Below, in pieces: positions 17,020 to 25,666 of a DNA stretch of 64,000 bases. Position 1 is the stretch's first letter. Each line of letters begins with the position of its first letter. The position numbers were made by a program, and so were the translations under genes. Where the stretch lies: NCBI RefSeq assembly GCF_030408615.1, contig NZ_CP047187.1, forward strand, positions 434,001-498,000. The letters run 5' to 3'. The notes under the pieces were generated by a model. That model searched no databases. It saw only the letters and a list, made by a program, of their open reading frames with translations, and was not told the origin of the DNA. This stretch comes from Corynebacterium bovis DSM 20582 = CIP 54.80 (lineage in GTDB: Bacteria > Actinomycetota > Actinomycetes > Mycobacteriales > Mycobacteriaceae).

Positions 17020-17754
17020 ATGACTGCACTGGACCTCCCCCCGCTGGACCCCTCCGCCGCCGCGGCCCCCCAGGACGTCCGCAGGACGGCGGGCGGTGAG
17101 GCCGTCGTCGACCTCCCCCTCCACGGCGCGTGGGTGGTGACCCCGGCGGTCCACCCCGACGACCGCGGCACCTTCCACGAGTGGTTCCGGTCCGACGCCA
17201 CGACCGACGTCCTCGGCCACCCGTTCCAGGTCGCCCAGGCGAACGTGTCGACGTCCCGCCGGGGCGTCATCCGGGGGATCCACGTCGCCGACGTCCCCCC
17301 GGGCCAGGGCAAGTACGTCAGCTGCCTCGCCGGCACCGTCCACGACGTCCTCGTCGACCTCCGCGAGGGCTCGCCGACGTTCGGCGACCACGTCGTCGTC
17401 CCCCTCGACGCCGTCTCCCACCGCGCGGTCCACGTCCCGGTCGGCGTCGGCCACGCCTTCCTCGCGGTGACCGACGCGACGGTCGCCTACCTGCTCACCG
17501 AGACGTACTCGCCGGGCACGGAGCACGGCGTGAACCCGCTCGACCCGGAGATCGGCGTCGCCTGGGACCTCGCGGCCGCCGGGGTGGACGCGCCCGTGCT
17601 CTCGGCGAAGGACCGCGACGCCCCGCTCCTCGCCGACGTCCGCGGGGACGGAGGGACGGCGTCGGCACCCTTCACCCTCCCCTCCTACCGCGAGTGCCGC
17701 GGCTGGGAGCAGGAGCTGCGCCGCGAGTGGGCCGAGATCATGGAGGACGAGTAG
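17020..17754 (+). CDS. rmlC: dTDP-4-dehydrorhamnose 3,5-epimerase
   Basis: 244 residues. The core matches RmlC: GVIRGIHVAD with the catalytic His, GKYVSCLAGTVHDVLVDLREGSPTFG, then the GHAFLAVTDATVAYLLTETYSPG stretch with the conserved Tyr. The product is a stand-alone epimerase with a 35-residue C-terminal extension. It is not fused to RmlD, as I recall for some corynebacteria. Its stop directly abuts the rmlA start. A leaderless start is likely from the TAGAGT box 7 nt upstream. Confidence 0.9.
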   Translation: MTALDLPPLDPSAAAAPQDVRRTAGGEAVVDLPLHGAWVVTPAVHPDDRGTFHEWFRSDATTDVLGHPFQVAQANVSTSRRGVIRGIHVADVPPGQGKYVSCLAGTVHDVLVDLREGSPTFGDHVVVPLDAVSHRAVHVPVGVGHAFLAVTDATVAYLLTETYSPGTEHGVNPLDPEIGVAWDLAAAGVDAPVLSAKDRDAPLLADVRGDGGTASAPFTLPSYRECRGWEQELRREWAEIMEDE

Positions 17755-18630
17755 ATGCGCGGCATCATCCTCGCCGGGGGCACGGGCTCCCGGCTGTGGC
17801 CCATCACCGTCGGGGTGTCGAAGCAGCTCGTGCCGGTGTACGACAAGCCGATGATCTACTACCCGCTGACGACGCTCATGCTCGCCGGGGTGCGGGAGAT
17901 CCTCGTCATCACGACGCCGGGGGACAACGCCCAGTTCCGCCGGCTGCTCGGCGACGGGTCGCAGTTCGGGCTCGACCTCACGTACGCGGTGCAGGAGTCC
18001 CCGGACGGGCTGGCGCAGGCGTTCATCCTCGGGGCGGACTTCATCGGCGGGGAGCCGGTGGCGCTGGTCCTCGGGGACAACATCTTCTACGGCGCGGGGC
18101 TCGGCACGCGGCTGCGGCGGTTCGCCGAGCCGGACGGCGGGGCGATCTTCGCGTACTGGGTCGCGGACCCGGCGGCGTACGGGGTCGTCGAGGTCGGGCC
18201 GGGGGGCCGGGCGGTGGGCCTGGAGGAGAAGCCGGAGCACCCGCGGTCGAACCTCGCGGTGCCGGGGCTGTACTTCTACGAGTCGGGGGTCGTGGACGTC
18301 GCCCGGGGGCTCACGCCGTCGGCGCGCGGGGAGCTGGAGATCACCGACGTCAACCGGCACTACCTCGACGAGGGGCGGCTGCACGTGGAGACGCTGCCGC
18401 GGGGGACGGCGTGGCTCGACACGGGCACGGTCGACAACCTCATGGCGGCGGGGGATTTCGTCCGCACGATCGAGGAGCGGCAGGGGTTGAAGATCGGCTG
18501 TCCCGAGGAGGTCGCCTGGAGGCTCGGGTACATTGACGACGCCGCGCTGGAGCGGGCCGCCGCCTCCCTGGGTTCGTCGGCCTACGGGCGGTACCTCGAC
18601 ATGCTGCTGCGGCGGGGGAAGGACATCTAG
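17755..18630 (+). CDS. rmlA: Glucose-1-phosphate thymidylyltransferase
   Basis: 291 residues. The nucleotide-binding signature [22 protein letters not shown] is at the N-terminus, followed by [18 protein letters not shown] and EEKPEHP, as in RmlA. It forms dTDP-glucose, the first step of the rhamnose route. ATG follows the rmlC stop with no gap, implying translational coupling. Its last bases overlap the stop of the convergent gene on the minus strand. Confidence 0.95.
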   Translation: MRGIILAGGTGSRLWPITVGVSKQLVPVYDKPMIYYPLTTLMLAGVREILVITTPGDNAQFRRLLGDGSQFGLDLTYAVQESPDGLAQAFILGADFIGGEPVALVLGDNIFYGAGLGTRLRRFAEPDGGAIFAYWVADPAAYGVVEVGPGGRAVGLEEKPEHPRSNLAVPGLYFYESGVVDVARGLTPSARGELEITDVNRHYLDEGRLHVETLPRGTAWLDTGTVDNLMAAGDFVRTIEERQGLKIGCPEEVAWRLGYIDDAALERAAASLGSSAYGRYLDMLLRRGKDI

Positions 18631-19232
18631 GCGCGGGGGTTGTCGTCCGTCCCGGGCGGGGTGTCGGTCGGGGTGTCGGCGGTGCCGGCGGACGTGCTGC
18701 CGGACGCGCCGTCGGACGTGGGGCGGGGCGGGGTGTCCGCGTCGCCGGGCGGGGTGTCCGCGTCCCGCGGGGGCCGGGCCTGCGGTGTCGCGGCGTCCCG
18801 GGCCTGCCCCGGGCCGGCCTCCCCGGCCTGCGGTGACCCGGCCTCCCCGGCCTGCCCCGGGCCCGCCTCCCCGCCGGCCCGGCGGGCGGCGCGGCGTTCC
18901 CGCTCGCGGCGCTCCTGCTCGGCGCGTTCGGCTTCGCGCCGGGCCTTGAAGCGGTCGCGTTCGATCCGCCACAGGAAGTCCGGGTCGTCGTCCGGTCCGC
19001 TCGCGCCGGACGGGTGGGCGGTGCCGCGCCCGCCGGTCGCGCCGCGCCCGAGGGAGCGGGCGATGCCCCGGCCGAGCGGGCCGTCCGGTCCCGTCCACCC
19101 GGTCAGCCCGGTCCGCCCGGTGTCCCCGGTGCGGTCGCGCCCGCCGCCCCGGGTCCACGTGGAGGGGCCGAAGGCCTTCCACACGACGATGACGGTGACG
19201 ATGACGAGAGCGAGCAGGATGAGTCGGCCCAT
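18627..19232 (-). CDS. Membrane-anchored protein with charged and repetitive tail, unknown function
   Basis: 201 residues. A single N-terminal helix ([20 protein letters not shown]) is followed by Gly/Arg/Thr-rich sequence, a highly charged likely coiled-coil (about residues 95-125, Arg/Glu-rich) and a Pro/Gly/Ala tail with repeats of GEAGPGQA type. The start is supported by a strong AGGAGGGG SD just upstream. Its stop overlaps the rmlA stop. I do not recognise a family. Confidence 0.75.
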   Translation of the reverse strand: MGRLILLALVIVTVIVVWKAFGPSTWTRGGGRDRTGDTGRTGLTGWTGPDGPLGRGIARSLGRGATGGRGTAHPSGASGPDDDPDFLWRIERDRFKARREAERAEQERRERERRAARRAGGEAGPGQAGEAGSPQAGEAGPGQARDAATPQARPPRDADTPPGDADTPPRPTSDGASGSTSAGTADTPTDTPPGTDDNPRA

Positions 19233-19330
19233 GAGTCCCCTCCTGGTGTCGGGCTGGTCCGGTCCAGTGTAGGCGGTGGGCGGCGGTGCAGGTCCCGCGC
19301 CCGGTCGGCGGGTGCGGGTGTGACTGCGGG

Positions 19331-19360
19331 TGTGACTGCAGGGGGCTTCCGACGTACGCT
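19331..19360 (+). promoter_or_regulatory. Promoter for the DUF4229-like gene
   Basis: TGTGAC (19331-19336) and TACGCT (19355-19360) are 18 bp apart. The -10 ends 7 nt before the GTG at 19368, giving a leaderless mRNA. TGTGACTGC occurs twice just upstream. Confidence 0.45.
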
Positions 19361-19367
19361 GAGAACC

Positions 19368-19811
19368 GTGACTGCACGTGACACGCCGAGCCCCGCCCCG
19401 TCCACCTCCGCCGGCCCCGACGCCGCGGGTACCGCCGGGACCCCCGGCGACGCCGCCGCGTCGGAGCACCCGGTGTCCCCGGTCGGCCGGCCGGCCCGGA
19501 CGCCGGGCGAGCGCCCCCGGCTCGGGGGCGGGGCGGTGCGTGACGTCGTGGTGTACGTGATCCTCCGGCTGCTCATGGTCGTCGTGCTCACCGTGATCAT
19601 CCAGTCGGTGGCGGTGCTCATGGGCATGGCCGGCTACTTCCCCCTGCTCATCAGCCTCATGCTCGCGCTCATCGTCGCGTTGCCGCTGTCGGTCATCATG
19701 CTGCGCGGGCTCCGGTTCCGCGTGACGGCCCAGCTGGCCGAGTGGGACCGGGGCCGCCGCGAGCACAAGCGGGAGATGTCCCGTCAGCTGCAGGAGCGGC
19801 TGAACTCCTGA
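19368..19811 (+). CDS. DUF4229-like small membrane protein
   Basis: 147 residues. A disordered Pro/Ala-rich N-terminus (about 60 residues) is followed by two membrane helices (VYVILRLLMVVVLTVIIQSV and PLLISLMLALIVALPLSVI) and a charged C-terminus with RRRVTAQ-like and REHKREM basic patches. This layout fits actinobacterial DUF4229 proteins, which commonly lie near menA. The GTG start is set by the TACGCT box 7 nt upstream. Function is unknown. Confidence 0.78.
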   Translation: MTARDTPSPAPSTSAGPDAAGTAGTPGDAAASEHPVSPVGRPARTPGERPRLGGGAVRDVVVYVILRLLMVVVLTVIIQSVAVLMGMAGYFPLLISLMLALIVALPLSVIMLRGLRFRVTAQLAEWDRGRREHKREMSRQLQERLNS

Positions 19812-19991
19812 GCGGGGGCGTGGGGGCGGCGTCGTCCCCCTGGCGGTTCCCGTGACCCCCTGAAACCCGGGACCGCCTGAGTTCCGGGCCTCTGAAACCC
19901 GCGACCCCCGGCCGCGCCCCCCAGAGCCGCGGCTGTGTCCCCGCGCCCCCCTGAGCCCCGGCCGTGACCCCCTGACCCCCGCGACCGCCGG
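19812..19991. repeat. C-rich repetitive gap after the DUF4229-like gene
   Basis: CCCCCTGA and CTGAAACCCGSGACC recur several times (for example CCCTGAAACCCGGGACCGCC, then TCTGAAACCCGCGACCCCC). No gene was seen. The convergent menA ends at 19992. Confidence 0.5.
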
Positions 19992-20870
19992 TCAGGCGAT
20001 GAGCATGGCGACGAGCATCGCCACCGACCACACGAGCATCGCCCGGCCCGTGAGCCCCAGCACCGGGATGAGCCCCGGGCCCTGCGTCCCCCGCACGACC
20101 GGCAGCGCCGCGACGAAGACGAGCGGCAGCGCGACGAGCGCGATGAGCGCGGCGACGGTGACGGTCGCGAGGCTCAGCGTCGCGACGACGGCGACGACCT
20201 GGAGCACGACCCACAGGATCCGGGTCCGCCGGTCGCCGAGGAGCACCGCGAGCGTCGTCTTCCCCGCCGCGGAGTCCCCCGGGATGTCGCGGAGGTTGTT
20301 CGCGAGGTTCACCGACGCGGACATGACACCGACGCCCACCGCGAGCGCGAACCCGGCCCACGAGATGCGCCCGGCCTGCGTGAACTCCGTGCCGAGCACG
20401 GCGACGAGGCCGAAGAACACGAACACCGCGGCCTCGCCGAGACCGTGGTACCCGTACGGGTGGCGGCCGCCGGTGTAGAACCACGCGCCGAGGATGCACA
20501 GCGCGCCGATGATGATGAGCCACCAGGCGCTCATGAGGGACAGCACGAGGCCGACGACCGCGGCGACCCCGAAGCACGCGAAGGCCGCGGCCTTGACGCG
20601 CGCCGGCGGGACGAGCCCGGAGCCGGTGAGTCGCTGCGGGCCGGTGCGGTCGTCGTCCGTGCCCCGGACCCCGTCCGAGTAGTCGTTGGCGAAGTTCACG
20701 CCGATGATGAGGGACATCGAGACCAGGACCGCGAGGACGGCCCGGGGGAACGACGCCCCCTCGTCGGCGACGGCGGCCGCGGTGCCGGCGAGCACCGGGG
20801 CCACGGCGTTCGCCCACGTGTGGGGTCGGGCACCCTGCAGCCAGTCGCGGGGGGTGGCGGACACGGACAT
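19992..20870 (-). CDS. menA: 1,4-dihydroxy-2-naphthoate polyprenyltransferase
   Basis: 292 residues, about nine membrane helices (UbiA superfamily). The prenyl-diphosphate-binding aspartate motif is NFANDYSDGVRGTD (about residues 59-72). Family features include the N-terminal ARPHTWANAVAPVLAGT stretch. It joins the polyprenyl tail to DHNA to give demethylmenaquinone. ATG has an AAGGAG SD. It is downstream of menE on the same strand with a 232-bp gap, so it may have its own promoter. Confidence 0.94.
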   Translation of the reverse strand: MSVSATPRDWLQGARPHTWANAVAPVLAGTAAAVADEGASFPRAVLAVLVSMSLIIGVNFANDYSDGVRGTDDDRTGPQRLTGSGLVPPARVKAAAFACFGVAAVVGLVLSLMSAWWLIIIGALCILGAWFYTGGRHPYGYHGLGEAAVFVFFGLVAVLGTEFTQAGRISWAGFALAVGVGVMSASVNLANNLRDIPGDSAAGKTTLAVLLGDRRTRILWVVLQVVAVVATLSLATVTVAALIALVALPLVFVAALPVVRGTQGPGLIPVLGLTGRAMLVWSVAMLVAMLIA

Positions 20871-21102
20871 GGGTGGTCTCCTTCGGCGGGGGTGGGGTCG
20901 GGGACGGTGACGGCCGGGGTCGGTCGTCCCCGCTCACTCTAGTCCGGGCGGCGGACGGTGCCGCGCCGGGCAGGGGTGCCGACGGGAGCAGCCCCACGCC
21001 CCGGCCGCCGCGGGCCCCGGGCCGGGCCGGCCATGCCGCGGCGGGGCCGTGAGCTGCACAGGAGCGGATCCGGGCGGGTGGGGTGCGGGTGCGGCGCGGC
21101 GG

Positions 21103-22458
21103 TCAGCCCCGGTCGAGGAGGGCCGTGACGGTCCGCCGGACCGTGACGCGGTCGACCTTGCCGGGGCCCGTGAGCGGCAGGGCGGGCACGCGCCACACGC
21201 GGCGGGGGATGAGGTGGGCGGGGGTGGCGGCGCCGTGGAGGAGCGCGCGGAGGCGGGGGGTGACGTCGACGGGGGTGGCGGGGTCGGCGGGGTCGGTGGT
21301 GCCGGCGGGGTCGGCGGCTGCCCCGGGCGCGGCGGCCGTGGCCGCGGTGGCGTCGTCGTCGACCCCGGGCACCCCGACCCCGGCCCCGGGCGCGGTGGCG
21401 ACGACGGCGACGACCGCCTCCCCCCACTCCGGGTCCGGCACCCCGAGCGCGCACGCCGTCGCCCCGGGCACGGCGGCGGCGAGGGCGGCCTCGACCTCCT
21501 CCGGCAGGACCTTGAGTCCCCCGGTGTTCACCGCACCGTCCGCGCGGCCGAGGACCGTGAGGACGCCGTCGTCGATCCGGCCCAGGTCGGAGGTGCGGAA
21601 CGTCCCCGGGCGCGGGAAGGCGTCGTCCGGGCCGGCCGTGCCGTCGGTGCCGTCGGCGCCGGCCGGGACGTTGCGGTACCCCTCGGCGACCGTGGGGCCG
21701 TGGAGGAGGACGCGGCCGACACCGGCGGCGTCGGGGTCCTCGAGGGTGACCGACGTGCCGGGCAGCGGGCGGCCGTCGTAGACCATCCCGCCGGAGGTCT
21801 CGGACGAGCCGTAGGTGAGCAGGATGTGGACGCCGGCGTCCCGGCAGCGGGCGAGGACGTCCGGGGGCGTCGCGGCGCCGCCGACGAGGACCGAGGCGTA
21901 CTCGCGCAGCGCCGCTGTCGCGGCGGGGTCGCGGAGGATCCGGACGAGCTGCGTGGGCACGAGGGAGGTGTGGAGGTCCTCGCCCGGGTGCGCGGCCCGC
22001 AGCGCGCGGGTGGCGGCGGTGAACCCGTCGAGGTCGGGGTCGGTGACGTGCGGGGTGAACCCGGCGTGGAGGCTGCGGAGGACCACCTGGAGGCCGGCGA
22101 TGTGGTGCGGCGGCAGGGCCAGCAGCCACGGGCCGGGGGAGACGCCCCAGCGGTCGGCGACGAGCTCCGCGGTCGCGCGGGCGGAGGCGTCGAGGGCCGG
22201 GGTGCGCAGGACCGCGCCCTTCGGGGTGCCCGTCGACCCGGAGGTGCACGCGATGAGGGTGCCGGGGGCGGCGGGCTCGTCGGGGCGCATGAGCGCGGTG
22301 AGCGTCGCACGGGTGCGGGCGGCGGCCCCGGGCCCGTCGGGCAGGGGGAGGACCGCCGCGTCACCGGCGAGGAACGACGACAGCACCGGCACCGCGTCGG
22401 GCACGGTACCGGTGCTGAGGGGGAGCGGGAGGAGGCGGGTCGTCGGTGCAGTCGTCAC
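21103..22458 (-). CDS. menE: o-Succinylbenzoate-CoA ligase
   Basis: 451 residues of the adenylate-forming superfamily. The P-loop-like CTSGSTGTPKGAV is near residue 90, then LLTYGSSETSGG, TSDLGRIDDG, the hinge GRADGAVNTGGLKV and the catalytic C-terminal Lys in LTGPGKVDR. It activates o-succinylbenzoate with CoA for MenB. An Ala/Pro/Thr-rich insert of about 45 residues sits in the C-terminal domain, probably a disordered loop. The GTG start is preceded by a TAACGT box 8 nt upstream and no SD, so it is probably leaderless. Confidence 0.92.
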   Translation of the reverse strand: MTTAPTTRLLPLPLSTGTVPDAVPVLSSFLAGDAAVLPLPDGPGAAARTRATLTALMRPDEPAAPGTLIACTSGSTGTPKGAVLRTPALDASARATAELVADRWGVSPGPWLLALPPHHIAGLQVVLRSLHAGFTPHVTDPDLDGFTAATRALRAAHPGEDLHTSLVPTQLVRILRDPAATAALREYASVLVGGAATPPDVLARCRDAGVHILLTYGSSETSGGMVYDGRPLPGTSVTLEDPDAAGVGRVLLHGPTVAEGYRNVPAGADGTDGTAGPDDAFPRPGTFRTSDLGRIDDGVLTVLGRADGAVNTGGLKVLPEEVEAALAAAVPGATACALGVPDPEWGEAVVAVVATAPGAGVGVPGVDDDATAATAAAPGAAADPAGTTDPADPATPVDVTPRLRALLHGAATPAHLIPRRVWRVPALPLTGPGKVDRVTVRRTVTALLDRG

Positions 22459-22466
22459 AGGTGACG

Positions 22467-22472
22467 ACGTTA
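22467..22472 (-). promoter_or_regulatory. -10 box (TAACGT) for leaderless menE
   Basis: On the minus strand TAACGT ends 8 nt before the GTG at 22458. Confidence 0.45.
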
Positions 22473-22603
22473 CCGCTCCGGCCGGCCCGCGTGCCCGTGG
22501 TCCCGGGCCGCCGGGTGGGGCGGCCGGCGGGGCGGCGGCGTCATGGCGCCGGGCCGACGTCGGGGCGCCGCCGGGACGGCGCCGGAGTGGCGCCGGGGTC
22601 GGG

Positions 22604-23023
22604 TCAGGCGAGCATCCCGAAGGCGTTGATGCGCCCGAGCAGGGCGGAGAGCTCCGCCGGGCCGGGGAGCCGGTCGTGGACCGCGACGAACGCCGCCTGC
22701 ACGTCCGTGGGCGTCGCCGGCGTCGTGCCGGTGTCCACGAGGTAGGCGAGGACGTCGAGGTAGCTGGGGCTCCGGTGGTCGAGCGCGTTGAGGGAGGGGG
22801 CGGACAGGCCCGGGGTGTACTCCGGGGCGGGGCGTCCGGCGGCGACGGCGTGGCCGACGCTCACCGGGGTCCGGCCGCGGAGGGCGCGGGCACCGTGCCC
22901 GCCGTGGGCGTGGGTCGACCGGGCGTCGTTGAGGACGCCGAGGACGGAGGAGGTCCTCGTGGTGGCCAGTCCGTCCGGACCGGCGAGGAACCAGTTCGTG
23001 AATCGGGTCAACGGGTTGAACAT
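22604..23023 (-). CDS. Orphan 139-residue protein, unknown function
   Basis: No recognised family. The N-terminus MFNPLTRFTNWFLAG is amphipathic and there is no clear membrane helix. The middle is His/Arg/Ala-rich and the C-terminal half looks like a small helical fold (SYLDVLAYLVDTG through ELSALLGRINAFGML). ATG has an AAGGGAG SD, and the upstream DNA is notably AT-richer and holds a near-consensus promoter, so it may be well expressed. It stands alone between the menE block and the PiT operon terminator. Confidence 0.75.
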   Translation of the reverse strand: MFNPLTRFTNWFLAGPDGLATTRTSSVLGVLNDARSTHAHGGHGARALRGRTPVSVGHAVAAGRPAPEYTPGLSAPSLNALDHRSPSYLDVLAYLVDTGTTPATPTDVQAAFVAVHDRLPGPAELSALLGRINAFGMLA

Positions 23024-23076
23024 GTGGTGTCACTCCCTTCATTCGCACCGGGTGGTGTCATGGTGTCTGGAAATTG

Positions 23077-23106
23077 AGTGTAGGAACAAATGATGGGAGC
23101 TGTCAA
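23077..23106 (-). promoter_or_regulatory. Near-consensus promoter for the 139-residue protein
   Basis: On the minus strand a perfect -35 TTGACA (23106-23101), an 18-bp spacer and -10 TACACT (23082-23077). The leader to the ATG at 23023 would be about 45 nt with a good SD. This is the closest match to the sigma-A consensus I found in the window. Confidence 0.75.
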
Positions 23107-23154
23107 GCAATTGCCCGAAAAATGTCATCTGGCCTGCGGTGTCGGCACACGAAA

Positions 23155-23184
23155 ACGCGCCGTCGTCCGGGGACGACGGCGCGT
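23155..23184 (-). terminator. Rho-independent terminator of the pit operon
   Basis: Perfect 14-bp stem (ACGCGCCGTCGTCC and its complement) with a 2-nt loop, followed on the minus strand by TTTT. It lies 40 bp past the stop of the small membrane protein gene. Confidence 0.88.
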
Positions 23185-23223
23185 CTGCGCTGGTGGCCGG
23201 GGTGGTGCCGGCCGGGCCGGGGG

Positions 23224-23493
23224 TCAGGAGGACGCGGCGGTCCCGAAGACGTCCCAGCCGAACGTGGAGTAGATCCGGCCCTGGGTGATCCACAGCAGGC
23301 CGGCGATGATGGCGAGGATGACGACGCCGAAGAAGACCCACGCGAGGCCCCGGCGCCAGCCCGGGAGGGAGCCCGTCGCCGACGCGCCCTCCGGGACGCC
23401 GAGCTTCACGCCGAGGGCGAAGAGGACCGGCAGGCCCGCGCCGAGGATGATGCCGACGACGGTGACCTGGATGAGTGACTGGAGGATGCCCAC
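23224..23493 (-). CDS. Small membrane protein co-transcribed with the phosphate transporter
   Basis: 89 residues with two helices (about residues 8-30 and 48-70). The GTG start lies 2 nt after the pit stop, and a terminator follows at 23155-23184, so it is the last gene of a two-gene operon. A small membrane protein next to pitA is conserved in corynebacteria as I know them. Function is unknown, perhaps an accessory to PiT. Confidence 0.82.
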   Translation of the reverse strand: MGILQSLIQVTVVGIILGAGLPVLFALGVKLGVPEGASATGSLPGWRRGLAWVFFGVVILAIIAGLLWITQGRIYSTFGWDVFGTAASS

Positions 23494-23495
23494 GG

Positions 23496-24821
23496 TCAGA
23501 TGTCCTTCCGGATCGGGGTGGTGGGGGCGGCGGGGTGGGCCGGGGCGTCGGCGGCCCCGGGGAGGCCGTCGATGCCGGCGGAGGTGTCGACGAAGGTCGC
23601 CGGGTCACCGTGTCCGGCGCCGGCCAGCGCGGGCGCCTTCCGCGTAGGGGGGACCGGAGAGTGGGTCTCCTCGTCCCAGTCCTCGTTGACGTTCCCGGCG
23701 TGGACGGGGTTCGCCCGGGCGCGGAGGATGACCGCGCCGACGATGACGAGGAGGATGATCAGCGCGACGACCGAGCCGATGAGCATCGACGTCGCGTCGG
23801 CCGCGGCATTCGACACGATGTACACGAGCCACGACAGTGCCGCGGCGACGGGCAGCGTCGTCACCCAGGCGACGGCCATGCGACCCGCGACCCCCCAGCG
23901 GACCTCCGCACCCGGGCGGCCGAGGCCCGTGCCGAGGATCGAGCCCGTGGCGACGTGCGTGGTCGACAGGGCCATGCCGAGGTGGGAGGAGGTGAGGATG
24001 ATCGCCGCGGACGACGTCTCGGCGGCCATGCCCTGCGGGGAGGTGATCTCCACGAGGCCCTTGCCGAGCGTGCGGATGACCCGCCAGCCGCCCGTGTACG
24101 TCCCGGCGGCGATGGCGAGGGCACACGCCGCGGTGACCCAGAAGGGCATGTCCGCGGCGGAGTCGAGGTGCCCGGAGGCGACGAGGGCGAGGAAGATCAC
24201 GCCCATCGTCTTCTGGGCGTCCGAGGTGCCGTGGGCGAGCGCCACGAGGGAGGCGGAGCCGATCTGGCCCCACCGGAAGTACCGGTCGCGGGAGTTCGCC
24301 TCGACCCGCTTGGTGAAGGCGTAGACGCCGGCCGTGCCGAGCGCGGCGACGATGCCGGCGACGACGGGGGCGGCGACCGCGGGCACGACGATCTTCTGCA
24401 TCACCCCGGACCACATGACGCCGCTGAACCCGAGCGCGCCGATGGCGGCGCCGATGAGGCCGCCGAACAGGGCGTGGGAGGAGCTCGACGGGATGCCGAA
24501 CAGCCAGGTCAGGAGGTTCCAGGAGATGCCGCCGACGAGCCCGGCGAACACGACGAGCAGGAGGTTGTCCGCCTGGGCCGTGACCGAGAGGTCGAAGCTG
24601 TCGAGGTTGACGATGCCTTTGGCGACGGTCTTGGCGACCTCCACGGAGAGGAAGGCACCGATGAGGTTGAGGACGCCCGCCAGGGCGACGGCGACCTTCG
24701 GTCGGAGGGCACCGGTGGCGATGGACGTGGCCATTGCGTTCGCGGTGTCATGGAACCCGTTCGTGAAGTCGAAGGCGAGCGCGGTCCCGATGACGAGAAG
24801 CAGAATGATCAGTTCAGTCAC
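23496..24821 (-). CDS. pitA: Inorganic phosphate transporter, PiT family
   Basis: 441 residues with about 10-11 membrane helices. The PiT signature FDFTNGFHDTANAMATSIATGAL is near residues 17-40, and the second family copy (GNLLTWLFGIPSSSSHALFGGLIGA-like stretch) is at about residues 100-125. It should move metal-phosphate complexes driven by the proton gradient. GTG start; GATACT 7 nt upstream is a possible -10. Repeats resembling an actinobacterial Pho box lie 65-140 bp upstream. Confidence 0.94.
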   Translation of the reverse strand: MTELIILLLVIGTALAFDFTNGFHDTANAMATSIATGALRPKVAVALAGVLNLIGAFLSVEVAKTVAKGIVNLDSFDLSVTAQADNLLLVVFAGLVGGISWNLLTWLFGIPSSSSHALFGGLIGAAIGALGFSGVMWSGVMQKIVVPAVAAPVVAGIVAALGTAGVYAFTKRVEANSRDRYFRWGQIGSASLVALAHGTSDAQKTMGVIFLALVASGHLDSAADMPFWVTAACALAIAAGTYTGGWRVIRTLGKGLVEITSPQGMAAETSSAAIILTSSHLGMALSTTHVATGSILGTGLGRPGAEVRWGVAGRMAVAWVTTLPVAAALSWLVYIVSNAAADATSMLIGSVVALIILLVIVGAVILRARANPVHAGNVNEDWDEETHSPVPPTRKAPALAGAGHGDPATFVDTSAGIDGLPGAADAPAHPAAPTTPIRKDI

Positions 24822-24885
24822 ACGGGTGAGTATCCGCCCCGCACCCGCTGAGGGCTATTCGTGATCCCCGTCGCGAAACCTCATG

Positions 24886-24959
24886 TGGGGGTGAAACGAG
24901 GGGTAAACGCGAATAATTCACGGCGCGTCACCACGCAGTTCACTGTGCGTTCATCTGGC
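24886..24959. promoter_or_regulatory. Candidate Pho box: two sets of 11-bp-spaced repeats upstream of pitA
   Basis: On the plus strand four 11-bp units run 24916-24959: ATTCACGGCGC, GTCACCACGCA, GTTCACTGTGC, GTTCATCTGGC. On the minus strand GTTTACCCCTC (908-898) is followed at exactly 11 bp by GTTTCACCCCC (897-887). 11-bp direct repeats with a GTTCACC core are the known form of PhoP sites in Streptomyces. The region is AT-richer than its surroundings. Regulation of pitA by phosphate is inferred. Confidence 0.55.
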
Positions 24960-24990
24960 GGTCGGGTGGATGTCGCCCGGGGGGCGGGTG

Positions 24991-25623
24991 TCAGGGGCGC
25001 TGCTCCCCGTCCGTGGGGGTCGACGGCACCGTCCCCGCGGTCGGGGCCGCCGGGGTGGTCGCCTGGGTGCCGGCCTGGGTGCCGGCCTGGGTGCCGGCCG
25101 GGGAGGTGGTGGTAGGGGTGGGGGTCGACGCCGTCGTCCCCGCGGTCGGGGCCGCCGGGGTGGTGGCGGGCGTGGTGGTGGCCGGGGCGGCTGCCGGGGC
25201 GGGGGCGGTCGCGGCGGCGGCGCGGCGGCGGGTGACGAGGGCGTCGACGCTCACCCGGCCGGCGCCCGTCGCGGCGAGGAGGAGGAAGCCGGCGGCGATG
25301 GCGACGGGCAGCTCCCAGCCGCCGTCGGTGACGAAGATCCCCGCGTGCCGGTGCGCGAACCACACGGCCCCGGCGAGGAGGAGGACGACGAGCACGCCGG
25401 CGAGCCGGGTGAGGACGCCGAGGATGACCGCCACGCCGCCGAGGATCTCCGCGGTCGCGACGACCGGGGCGCTGATGTCCGGGGCGGGCACGCCGAGGCC
25501 GGCGAACTGGTCGGCGACGGCCCCGACCCCGATGTCGGTCCACTTCTGGATGCCGTGGGCGGCGAGAATGACGCCGAGAAGGATGCGGGAAATGAGCAGG
25601 ACAATGTCACGAAGTACGGTCAT
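24991..25623 (-). CDS. DoxX-family membrane protein with repetitive tail
   Basis: 210 residues. The first 135 form a four-helix DoxX domain (RILLGVILAAHGIQKW near the start, then GLGVPAP and AEILGGVAVILGVLTRLAG). The last 75 residues are Ala/Thr/Pro-rich with internal repeats: GTQA three times from a 12-bp DNA repeat near 25066-25100, and a longer unit (TPAAPTAGT...) twice. An extended -10 (TGATACGTT) ends 8 nt before the ATG, suggesting a leaderless mRNA. DoxX proteins are linked to thiol/redox stress in mycobacteria; the role here is not known. Confidence 0.87.
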   Translation of the reverse strand: MTVLRDIVLLISRILLGVILAAHGIQKWTDIGVGAVADQFAGLGVPAPDISAPVVATAEILGGVAVILGVLTRLAGVLVVLLLAGAVWFAHRHAGIFVTDGGWELPVAIAAGFLLLAATGAGRVSVDALVTRRRAAAATAPAPAAAPATTTPATTPAAPTAGTTASTPTPTTTSPAGTQAGTQAGTQATTPAAPTAGTVPSTPTDGEQRP

Positions 25624-25666
25624 GTGGCGTGAACGTATCAGAACTGGTACCTACGTGACGCGACAA

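Noticed and set aside
22470-22745. Extra small genes on either strand around the end of menE and the orphan gene
   Set aside because: Arg/Gly/Pro-rich translations with no SD or -10 at their starts. The 139-residue minus-strand gene has both and explains the region.
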